Shown here: positions 1 through 5,146 of the stretch, piece by piece
Layout: each line of letters opens with the position of its first letter
How positions within the stretch are numbered: the stretch's first letter is position 1
Notes under the pieces: generated by a model
The model's database searches: none
What the model saw: the letters and a program-made list of their open reading frames with translations, nothing else
What the model was told of the DNA's origin: nothing
Translations under genes and position numbers: made by a program
Origin: Prevotellaceae bacterium
Lineage (GTDB): Bacteria > Bacteroidota > Bacteroidia > Bacteroidales > Paludibacteraceae
Direction of reading: 5' to 3'
Length of the DNA stretch: 5,331 nucleotides
Assembly (NCBI GenBank): GCA_031290375.1
Contig: JAITNR010000121.1
Span: 1 to 5,331, forward strand

Positions 1-728
1 TTATTGTCTGCCTCAGCGGAATAAAGTTTCTTTTGATAACCGGCAATAATTTGCTGTGGGGATGTAACCGACAGTATTTCGCCATATTGAATCAATGCAA
101 TGCGGTCGCAAAGCGTGGCGTCATCCATATATGGCGTTGAAACGATGATGCTGATGCCTTGCTGTTTCAAACGTCGGAGCATTTCCCAGAACTCCTTTCG
201 CGAAACAGGGTCAACGCCTGTTGTCGGCTCATCGAGAAAGAGTACCGTTGGCTTGTGAATAAGTGCACAACTCAAGGCTAATTTTTGCTTCATCCCCCCC
301 GACAATTTACCTGCTCTGCGGTTTTTAAACGGCTCTATTTGCTTGTAAATATCTTCAATCAGATAGTAGTTTGCTTCCACAGTAGTGTTGAAAACGGTAG
401 CGAAAAACTCCAGATTTTCTTGCACCGTCAAATCCTGATAAAGCGAGAAGCGTCCGGGCATGTATCCGATGTGGTTGCGGATTTCTTTGTAATGTTTCAC
501 TACGTCCAAACCATCAACCGTCGCCGTTCCGGAATCAGCTAAAATCAATGTGGTAAGAATGCGGAACAGGGTAGTTTTTCCCGCTCCGTCGGGACCGATA
601 AGCCCGAATATCTCGCCCTCATCAACCTCAATATTAATATCGTTTAAAGCCCTGACTTTGTTGTAGGACTTATTGATGGAGTGACATGTCAGAATTGTTT
701 TTAATTTTGTCGATTGAATATGCTTCAT
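1..728 (-). CDS. ABC transporter ATP-binding protein, YbhF-like drug-export type (C-terminus cut by window)
   Basis: This is the cytoplasmic ATPase subunit of an ABC exporter, which probably powers an ABC-2 type permease encoded further left. From the ATG at 728 the frame stays open for 242 codons to the window edge. Seen in the protein: an aromatic A-loop residue (SYNKV, Y22), Walker A GPDGAGKTT (45-53), signature LSGGMKQ (142-148), Walker B VLFLDEP (162-168) and D-loop TTGVDP (169-174). Two catalytic loops are unusual. The Q-loop reads YMPGRFSLY, with Gly92 where Gln is expected, and the H-switch reads VSTPYMDDA, with Pro199 where His is expected. From memory, the Asp in Walker A and both loop variants recur in YbhF/CcmA-like exporters, so this is probably a family trait and not decay. 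The start lies 15 bp after the hydrolase stop, so the two are likely co-transcribed. An ATG at 747 is out of frame and soon stops. The substrate is unknown; the ATPase call is very secure. Confidence 0.95.
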   Translation of the reverse strand, partial: MKHIQSTKLKTILTCHSINKSYNKVRALNDINIEVDEGEIFGLIGPDGAGKTTLFRILTTLILADSGTATVDGLDVVKHYKEIRNHIGYMPGRFSLYQDLTVQENLEFFATVFNTTVEANYYLIEDIYKQIEPFKNRRAGKLSGGMKQKLALSCALIHKPTVLFLDEPTTGVDPVSRKEFWEMLRRLKQQGISIIVSTPYMDDATLCDRIALIQYGEILSVTSPQQIIAGYQKKLYSAEADN

Positions 729-743
729 TATTGTTTATTTTAT

Positions 744-1658
744 TCATCTATTGTCATCAAAAAAATTCATTAATACTTCTGCAACAGCATAAGGATTTTC
801 ACCATTATCCGCTGCATTATGGACACATTTTGGGAGTTCTACCCGTTTTGCATTTGGCAGAACCTTCAATAATTGTTTTGTTGCGTTTTTTAAGTATGTC
901 TGACTTTTTTCACCTTCCAAAAGCAAGGTTGTCTCGTTGGTTAAATCTTTATATTTTACCAATAGTTCCTTTGATTCAATCGCTATTCGATAATCATTTC
1001 TGAATATCTGAATCAATTCTTGTAATGATATATCATCCGGAGCTGGTTTATTATTTTTAATTCCAAAATTAAGTAATGGTCTGACTATTATTTCAGGCAA
1101 TTTTGTCATCCATGAAGATTCACCAAGTCCTTTCATAATACATAACAACGCTTTCCCGTAATTTTTTTCCCTGACGGATTTCTCATAGTTTTGATACCAT
1201 TTTGCCGTTAATGTCCAATTACTAAAAACAGGCGGGTCCATCAATGCTATTTTCCTTAATCCACTCGTTTGTAAAGCAGCTTGCATAGTAACAACCGCAC
1301 CAACGCTTAATCCAAAAATGTTTTCCGTGTTTGTTTTTTCAATCAGCGCCTGAATATCTTCACCTTCCTTAATAAGACTATGGTTCTTATTATCAGAACT
1401 TAATCCTCTTCCTCTTCTATCAGGCAGGTAAACGGTAAAACAGGATGAAAGGTACTTGGCAAGTTCCATAAAATTTTGAGACCCCATTAAACCACCATGT
1501 ACCAATATAATACCATTACCTTTGCCTAATATTCTATATCCAATTTTTGTTCCGTCTTTTGAGGTAACAAAATCTGTTGTATATTCTATGTTCGGACGAG
1601 GTTCTGCTTTGTTTGCACTATCCTTGCCCATTCTACCGGTATTTATTTCTGCTTTCAT
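744..1658 (-). CDS. Alpha/beta hydrolase fold protein
   Basis: A 304-residue alpha/beta hydrolase, probably cytoplasmic because no signal peptide is visible. Seen: an oxyanion-type HGG (54-56) after the strand GIILV, the PDRRGRG segment (79-85) typical after strand 4, the nucleophile elbow GLSVG (116-120, Ser118), and His280 in a C-terminal CVHNAADNGENP segment placed where the catalytic His lies. The acid is less clear. The usual Asp after strand 7 is absent, since the segment is LLLEGEKSQTY (246-256), while Asp141 in ALMDPP follows strand 6 and could serve instead. The family acts on esters, amides, C-C or halide bonds, and the substrate cannot be read from the sequence. It sits between the SnoaL-like gene (59-bp gap) and the ABC ATPase (15-bp gap), suggesting one transcript and a shared substrate. 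Its base composition is AT-rich (27-40% GC in 60-base lines I counted) against roughly 40-52% in the ATPase gene. The start at 1658 follows an A-rich stretch with a weak GAAG-like element. Confidence 0.9.
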   Translation of the reverse strand: MKAEINTGRMGKDSANKAEPRPNIEYTTDFVTSKDGTKIGYRILGKGNGIILVHGGLMGSQNFMELAKYLSSCFTVYLPDRRGRGLSSDNKNHSLIKEGEDIQALIEKTNTENIFGLSVGAVVTMQAALQTSGLRKIALMDPPVFSNWTLTAKWYQNYEKSVREKNYGKALLCIMKGLGESSWMTKLPEIIVRPLLNFGIKNNKPAPDDISLQELIQIFRNDYRIAIESKELLVKYKDLTNETTLLLEGEKSQTYLKNATKQLLKVLPNAKRVELPKCVHNAADNGENPYAVAEVLMNFFDDNR

Positions 1659-1717
1659 CTTTTTAATCTTCTAATTTTTATGTCCCTTTCGGGGATGGTT
1701 ATAATACAATTTTACCA

Positions 1718-2143
1718 TCAATTGAATGAAAGAAAAACATAGGCACGCATATGTACTATTTTCCAATTACCATTCTTGTCTTTTGAAAATACAGCAGTAA
1801 ACTGTGATTTCCATGGCTCATAATTTTTCATTGTTACTTCTGCAATCCCATCTGCCACGGCAACTGATGGTGATACAGAATAAGCATTCGTAATTATTAA
1901 TTTATGAGTTGTTCCTTTCATTGTAGTTGAAAATTCTATTGCCATATTTGTTTCAATTTCTTTATTTCCTTCGGTTATCTCACCCATTGGACTTACATTA
2001 ATTGCATCTACTGACCATAGATTTGCAAATGCAGTAGCATTACCGTTATTCCATGCAGTATCTAATTGAGAAGTTATCGCTTCCAATTCCTGTTTAATAA
2101 CCATCTGTGATTTCACTGCGTTATTTGCTTCTGTTTTCATCAT
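1718..2143 (-). CDS. SnoaL-like / SgcJ-EcaC family NTF2-fold protein (DUF4440-like)
   Basis: A small, probably cytoplasmic protein of 141 residues with the NTF2-like alpha+beta cone. Seen: the N-terminal helix pattern TSQLDTAWNNGNATAFANLW (24-43), then the DAINVSPMGEITEGNKEI block (46-63), and the C-terminal strands ending KNGNWKIVHMRAY (123-135). Together these match the layout of the SgcJ/EcaC (TIGR02246) and DUF4440/SnoaL proteins, whose length is usually 120-150. Family members include polyketide cyclases, isomerases and many pocket proteins of unknown role, so no reaction can be assigned. Two adjacent ATG codons (2143 and 2140) could start it; I use the upstream one. It is the first gene of the leftward unit, and a candidate -7 box lies about 50 bp upstream. 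It shares the low GC of the hydrolase gene (27-33% in the lines counted), which suggests that the two travelled together. Confidence 0.85.
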   Translation of the reverse strand: MMKTEANNAVKSQMVIKQELEAITSQLDTAWNNGNATAFANLWSVDAINVSPMGEITEGNKEIETNMAIEFSTTMKGTTHKLIITNAYSVSPSVAVADGIAEVTMKNYEPWKSQFTAVFSKDKNGNWKIVHMRAYVFLSFN

Positions 2144-2195
2144 TTTTCTTTTTTGTGTCTCTTTTAGCAGACGAGTTATATTTGTTTATCAGGCA

Positions 2196-2203
2196 CAAAA
2201 ATA
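2196..2203 (-). promoter_or_regulatory. Candidate Bacteroidota -7 box for the SnoaL-like gene
   Basis: On the minus strand the octamer TATTTTTG fits the Bacteroidota TAnnTTTG -7 element exactly. Transcription would start around 2189 and give a leader of about 45 nt before the ATG at 2143. No TTG lies at the usual 17-23 bp upstream; the nearest, in TTTTTGTCC, is about 31 bp away. The match is therefore only to the -7 half, and such AT-rich octamers occur by chance in this kind of DNA. Confidence 0.4.
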
Positions 2204-2279
2204 CATAAAATATTGACTTTTCGGCTTATATGGACAAAAATCAGGCTGCAAAAAAGGCATTGTTAATAAGATATAGATA

Positions 2280-2309
2280 TTGATTGTTTTTTCGTTTTTA
2301 TTACTTTTA
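2280..2309 (+). promoter_or_regulatory. Weak candidate distal promoter for parA
   Basis: A TTG at 2280-2282 is followed after 19 bp by TACTTTTA (2302-2309). This is the Bacteroidota -33/-7 arrangement with one mismatch, the final G being A. A transcript from here would begin near 2315 and carry the AAGTATG hairpin in a leader of about 180 nt before parA. It is an alternative to the proximal element at 2468 and the weaker case of the two by position. Confidence 0.25.
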
Positions 2310-2324
2310 AATCGTTTGACTTTC

Positions 2325-2375
2325 AAGTATGTGAAAAATGAAAAATGCAACAAAATAAGTATGAAAACCATACTT
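2325..2375. repeat. AAGTATG heptamer cluster with a perfect 7-bp inverted repeat
   Basis: The heptamer AAGTATG occurs at 2325-2331 and 2357-2363 in the same direction, 32 bp apart (about three helical turns). It occurs inverted as CATACTT at 2369-2375. The last two copies form a perfect 7-bp inverted repeat around a 5-nt AAAAC spacer. Three further pairs (AAT/ATT) can form if one C is bulged. No U-run follows, so it does not look like an intrinsic terminator. Its place between divergent promoters would suit an operator or a leader hairpin. The repeats are seen directly; the role is inference. Confidence 0.5.
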
Positions 2376-2444
2376 CATTATCAATGCTGCAGAATCTTGG
2401 CAAAATGGGTAAAGTTTTTATTCAAAGCCGGTTAATAATTTTTT

Positions 2445-2475
2445 CTGAAAATCCCGTGAAAAAATTGTACTTTTA
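2445..2475 (+). promoter_or_regulatory. Candidate proximal promoter of the parA-parB operon
   Basis: TACTTTTA (2468-2475) matches seven of eight positions of the Bacteroidota -7 box TAnnTTTG (final G is A). A CTG at 2445-2447, after a T-run, stands 20 bp upstream where TTG is expected. The predicted start near 2481-2483 leaves a short leader of about 12-14 nt before the parA ATG. No Shine-Dalgarno is visible, as is usual in this phylum. Confidence 0.45.
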
Positions 2476-2494
2476 CGGCTTGAAATTATAACAT

Positions 2495-3271
2495 ATGGGA
2501 AAAATTATTGCCATAGCCAACCAGAAGGGAGGTGTGGGAAAAACCACCACAGCCGTTAATCTCGCTGCGGCAATCGGAGTGCTGGAAAAGAAAGTCCTGC
2601 TGATAGATGCCGACCCGCAAGCCAATGCCAGTTCGGGCTTGGGTGTTGATTCGGACACCGCAGAAAAAGGGACTTATGAAGTGCTGGAACACAGCGCACA
2701 AGCCAAAGATACCATTGTGGAGACCACTTCGCCCAACGTTTGGCTCATTCCGTCGCACATTGATTTAGTCGCAGCAGAAATAGAATTGGTGGACAAGGAC
2801 GACCGCGAATATATGCTTCGCGAGGCGCTCGCAAACATCAAGGACGATTACGACTTCATCATTATCGACTGCGCTCCGTCTCTGGGATTGATTACTTTAA
2901 ATGCTTTAACCGCCGCTGATTCCGTCATCATTCCGATTCAGTGCGAATATTTCGCTTTGGAAGGTTTAGGCAAGCTACTGAATACCATCAAAAGCGTGCA
3001 GAAGTTGCATAACCCCGATTTAAACATTGAGGGACTGCTGCTTACCATGTTTGACCCTCGATTGCGGTTGTCCAACCAAGTGGTAGAAGAAGTAAAAACT
3101 CATTTCCCTGACATGGTTTTCAACACTTTGATTCAACGAAATGTACGTCTGAGCGAAGCTCCAAGTTTTGGCGAATCCATTTTGAAATATGATGTCGAAA
3201 GCAAAGGAGCAATAAATTACATTTTATTGGCAGAAGAAGTATTGAAAAAGAATAACATAGAAGTGAAATGA
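2495..3271 (+). CDS. parA: Chromosome partitioning ATPase ParA (Soj family)
   Basis: ParA is a cytoplasmic, nucleoid-binding ATPase that works with ParB to move replicated origins apart. Its ATP hydrolysis is stimulated by the ParB N-terminus. The 258 residues match the usual chromosomal Soj length of about 250-260. Seen: the deviant Walker A KGGVGKT (11-17) with signature Lys11, the switch I segment LLIDADPQAN (35-44, Asp40), Walker B FIIIDCAPSLG (121-131, Asp125), then VIIPIQCEYFALEGL and the C-terminal RNVRLSEAPSFG block typical of chromosomal ParA. There is no N-terminal DNA-binding extension, which argues against a plasmid type Ia ParA. The ATG at 2495 gives the family's standard MGKIIAIANQKGG start. 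The TGA overlaps the parB start, so translation is probably coupled. GC is clearly higher (52-57% in two counted lines) than in the leftward hydrolase/SnoaL genes. Confidence 0.97.
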   Translation: MGKIIAIANQKGGVGKTTTAVNLAAAIGVLEKKVLLIDADPQANASSGLGVDSDTAEKGTYEVLEHSAQAKDTIVETTSPNVWLIPSHIDLVAAEIELVDKDDREYMLREALANIKDDYDFIIIDCAPSLGLITLNALTAADSVIIPIQCEYFALEGLGKLLNTIKSVQKLHNPDLNIEGLLLTMFDPRLRLSNQVVEEVKTHFPDMVFNTLIQRNVRLSEAPSFGESILKYDVESKGAINYILLAEEVLKKNNIEVK

Positions 3272-4155
3272 TGGCAGCAGAAAAAAAACGGGCAATGGGC
3301 AGAGGCTTATCTGCAATTTTGAGCGAAAGCACTAAAAATATAACCTCAGCAAAAGACGAAGGCGCAAAGGAAGTAGTCGGGAATATTTTGGAAATTTCCA
3401 TTGACGACATCTTTACCAACCCTAACCAGCCAAGAACAAATTTCGACCCGCAAGCATTGGAAGAATTAGCACAGTCTATCAAGCAGTTAGGATTGATACA
3501 GCCGATTACTGTGCGCAAAAACGGCGACAAATACGACCTGATTTCGGGAGAGAGAAGGTATCGAGCATCCAAGATTGCAGGGCTGAAAACACTGCCTGCG
3601 TTCATCCGCTTGGCAAACGACCAAGAACTGCTGGAAATGGCTCTGGTAGAGAATATTCAGCGCAAAGACCTCGACCCGATTGAAATCGCACTTTCTTTTG
3701 AAAAATTGATTGAAGAAATCCAAATCACGCAGGAAAATTTGAGCAGCAGAGTAGGAAAAGACAGAACGACCATTACTAACTATCTGAGGCTATTAAAATT
3801 AACTCCGATAATCCAAACAGGAATTCGAGACAACATCATTTCGATGGGACACGGTCGCGCCTTAATTTCTTTGGATAACTTTGAGCAGCAAATGTTTGTA
3901 TATGAGAAGATTGTAAGAGAACATTTCTCCGTTCGGCAAACCGAAAATTTTATCAGAACCTTTAAAAATCCGAAAGCAAAAAAGAAAAAGCCTGTAAAAG
4001 AGCTTCCTAACTATTTGAAAAGAGGTTTGAAAAGTTTTGAAGAATATTTTGGAACGGAAGTTGAAATTAAAACCGGAAACAAAGGAAAAGGAAAAATCAT
4101 CTTGAATTTCAATTCTCAGGAAGAATTTGAAAAAATACAGAAATTATTGGAATGA
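3268..4155 (+). CDS. parB: ParB/Spo0J family partition protein (CTPase, parS-binding)
   Basis: ParB binds parS sites near the origin, uses CTP to clamp and spread on DNA, and triggers ParA. The 295 residues have the full chromosomal layout. An N-terminal GRGLSAIL (11-18) is the ParA-activating motif. The N-terminal domain carries NPNQPRTNF (51-59) and the CTP-binding GERRYRA (94-100), then LVENIQRKDL (126-135). A helix-turn-helix follows around LSSRVGKDRTTITNYLRLLKL (158-178). A Lys-rich linker near 235-242 leads to a C-terminal dimerisation domain (about 245-295). The start at 3268 overlaps the parA stop as ATGA. A second ATG directly after it, at 3271, would shorten the protein by one residue. 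The 3' end of the gene is more AT-rich than its 5' end, matching the Lys-rich tail. The gene also overlaps the next start by ATGA. Confidence 0.97.
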   Translation: MMAAEKKRAMGRGLSAILSESTKNITSAKDEGAKEVVGNILEISIDDIFTNPNQPRTNFDPQALEELAQSIKQLGLIQPITVRKNGDKYDLISGERRYRASKIAGLKTLPAFIRLANDQELLEMALVENIQRKDLDPIEIALSFEKLIEEIQITQENLSSRVGKDRTTITNYLRLLKLTPIIQTGIRDNIISMGHGRALISLDNFEQQMFVYEKIVREHFSVRQTENFIRTFKNPKAKKKKPVKELPNYLKRGLKSFEEYFGTEVEIKTGNKGKGKIILNFNSQEEFEKIQKLLE

Positions 4156-4757
4156 AAAAAAAGTTAGCTGTTGTTTTTTTGCTGATTTTCAGCGTTTTAT
4201 CTTTTTCTCAGGAAAAAAAAACCGACACACTGACGGTCGGAGATAACAGCCTGACCATTAGCAATTTAACAATAGATTCGACAAGCTACATGTTGCGAAG
4301 CCCTCTCAAAGCTTCGCTGTATTCTGCTGTTATTCCCGGTTTGGGACAGATTTATAACAAAAAATACATCAAAGCGCCGATTGCCTTGGGGCTTATCGGG
4401 ACGGGCATCGGCTTTGTTTCTTATTATAACAAGCGTTACAGCCGCTATCACAGCGCCTATTTGGCAGAATTGAGCGGACAATCGCATGAATTTTCCGAAG
4501 CTCTTCAAAATGTTCCTTCCGACCAGAGGTTGAGGATGTTAGCCAATGGGCAGGATTCTCAACAAAGAAACCGCAACTATGCGATTGTCTTAACGGCATT
4601 GGCTTATTTTCTCAACATTGTAGATGCCACTGTTGATGCGCATTTGTCCATTTTTGAAAAAGACAAGGATTTAGCATTGAAACCTGTGATTATCAATGAC
4701 TTTGATTCGTCTGTTTATAATCAGAAATTGGGGATTGCCTTTCAGTGGACGTTTTGA
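4152..4757 (+). CDS. DUF5683 domain membrane protein of the parAB operon
   Basis: A 201-residue protein of a family known to me only from Bacteroidota and without an assigned function. Seen: a likely Sec signal peptide (Lys-rich start, hydrophobic 5-17, SFSQ near 17-20). Next comes the family block SPLKASLYSAVIPGLGQIYN (50-69), with a hydrophobic segment at about 74-91. A Tyr-rich stretch (91-103) and a variable helical region follow. A second hydrophobic segment (about 143-158) runs into NIVDATVDAHLSIF (155-168). The PGLGQIYN motif resembles that of small TM2-like membrane proteins. It is probably anchored in the cell envelope. The ATG at 4152 overlaps the parB TGA as ATGA, so it is likely made together with ParB. 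A third gene of this type behind parAB is usual in the phylum and hints at a link between partition and the envelope, but that is inference. No clear terminator follows. Confidence 0.88.
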   Translation: MKKKLAVVFLLIFSVLSFSQEKKTDTLTVGDNSLTISNLTIDSTSYMLRSPLKASLYSAVIPGLGQIYNKKYIKAPIALGLIGTGIGFVSYYNKRYSRYHSAYLAELSGQSHEFSEALQNVPSDQRLRMLANGQDSQQRNRNYAIVLTALAYFLNIVDATVDAHLSIFEKDKDLALKPVIINDFDSSVYNQKLGIAFQWTF

Positions 4758-4836
4758 TTGATGATCTCGTAATTTATTTTCAAAGCGGTAAAACTACTTT
4801 CCAAAGCATTAGGGATATAGGATTTTCAGATATTTA

Positions 4837-4849
4837 GACGTGGAACGTC
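4837..4849. repeat. 13-bp perfect inverted repeat GACGT-GGA-ACGTC, half parS-like
   Basis: Five-base arms GACGT and ACGTC flank a GGA spacer. The core ACGTGGAAC (4838-4846) equals the right half of the parS variant built on GTTCCACGTGGAAC, but the left half does not match and the central CACGTG is GACGTG. It could be a degenerate ParB site about 680 bp after parB, an operator for another protein, or chance. No U-run follows, so it is not a terminator. Confidence 0.3.
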
Positions 4850-4912
4850 AATAAATTCGCATTTACTAATTGAACTCAGGGCGGTCAAAATTCATTTTTC
4901 CTGCAAAATTTA

Positions 4913-4945
4913 TTGTCAATAATTGCATTTTATTGTGTACTTTTG
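4913..4945 (+). promoter_or_regulatory. Bacteroidota promoter (TTG-N22-TACTTTTG) upstream of the PorP/SprF-type gene
   Basis: TTG at 4913-4915 and TACTTTTG at 4938-4945 fit the Bacteroidota -33 and -7 elements. The -7 match is exact and the 22-bp spacer is at the long end of the usual range. Transcription would start near 4951-4953 and leave a leader of about 195 nt before the ATG at 5147. That is long, so either the leader has a role or the nearer box at 5114 is used. It is the best promoter match in the window. Confidence 0.5.
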
Positions 4946-5113
4946 TATCCTATTCCGGATTTTTATATTTTCATTGATAACTACTTGAAATTCAACTATA
5001 AAGACAAACCTTCAAGGTCTTTTCCACAATAAACAACCCTATTTTTCCGTTAAGCATTCAATTGATTATGACAAATAAAAGCTGTTTTTTATCATGTAAT
5101 AAAAAAAAATGAT

Positions 5114-5121
5114 TAGATTTG
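5114..5121 (+). promoter_or_regulatory. Alternative -7 box close to the PorP/SprF-type gene
   Basis: TAGATTTG matches TAnnTTTG exactly and lies just downstream of an A-run. No TTG stands 17-23 bp upstream. A start near 5128 would give a short leader of about 19 nt. It is a weaker candidate than the promoter at 4913 because only the -7 half is present. Confidence 0.3.
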
Positions 5122-5146
5122 TCAAAATTTGTAAAAATTAATTACC

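Larger units (their letters stand above)
2144..2494. other. Divergent intergenic region between the SnoaL-like gene and parA
   Basis: A 351-bp AT-rich stretch separating the leftward SnoaL/hydrolase/ABC unit from the rightward parAB operon. Open frames here, including a 60-codon one on the minus strand at 2189-2371, show no recognisable protein features and look like chance. The stretch holds a leftward -7 box near 2196, two rightward TACTTTTA elements (2302 and 2468), a three-copy AAGTATG heptamer cluster (2325-2375) and a tandem GAAAAAT pair (2333-2346). No tRNA, riboswitch or U-tailed terminator hairpin was recognised. Confidence 0.8.
4758..5146. other. Intergenic region between the DUF5683 gene and the PorP/SprF-type gene
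   Basis: A 389-bp AT-rich stretch with no coding frame I can support on either strand. It contains a 13-bp inverted repeat (4837-4849), a well-formed Bacteroidota promoter (4913-4945) and a second -7-like box close to the next gene (5114). It also holds an imperfect AU-rich hairpin at about 5065-5100 (ATAAAA pairs with TTTTAT around a GCTGTT loop, plus weaker outer pairs) and a run of nine or more A residues near 5101. I see no GC-rich stem with a U-tail that would be a convincing terminator for the parAB operon. Confidence 0.75.

Noticed and set aside
493..500. TGTTTCAC, identical to the left half of canonical parS
   Set aside because: It lies inside the ABC ATPase coding sequence and the following bases (TACGTCC) do not continue the site; an 8-base match is expected by chance at this scale.
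1680..1697. TCCC-TTTCG-GGGA hairpin between the SnoaL-like and hydrolase genes, possible terminator
   Set aside because: The stem is only four base pairs with no U-run in the direction of transcription, so it is too weak to call.
2189..2371. A 60-codon minus-strand open frame in the divergent intergenic region
   Set aside because: It is rich in Phe, Lys and Leu as expected from AT-rich DNA, overlaps the candidate promoters, and shows no domain or clear start context.
2450..2465. CCCGTGAAAAA, resembling a right half of parS just before parA
   Set aside because: Only about 10 of 16 positions match the consensus and the dyad is missing; the A-rich part explains most of the likeness.
3120..3605. 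A 161-codon minus-strand open frame across the parA-parB junction
   Set aside because: It is a shadow of two very strongly supported genes in another frame, with no recognisable protein features.
4778..4807. Near direct repeat TTTCAAAGC / TTTCCAAAGC about 20 bp apart after the DUF5683 gene
   Set aside because: Only two copies, one with an inserted base, in AT-rich DNA; no hairpin or U-tail to suggest a terminator and no attachment-site partner.
5010..5027. ACCTT-C-AAGGT palindrome followed by CTTTT, considered as a terminator
   Set aside because: A usable loop leaves only three stem pairs, and the T-run is short and interrupted.
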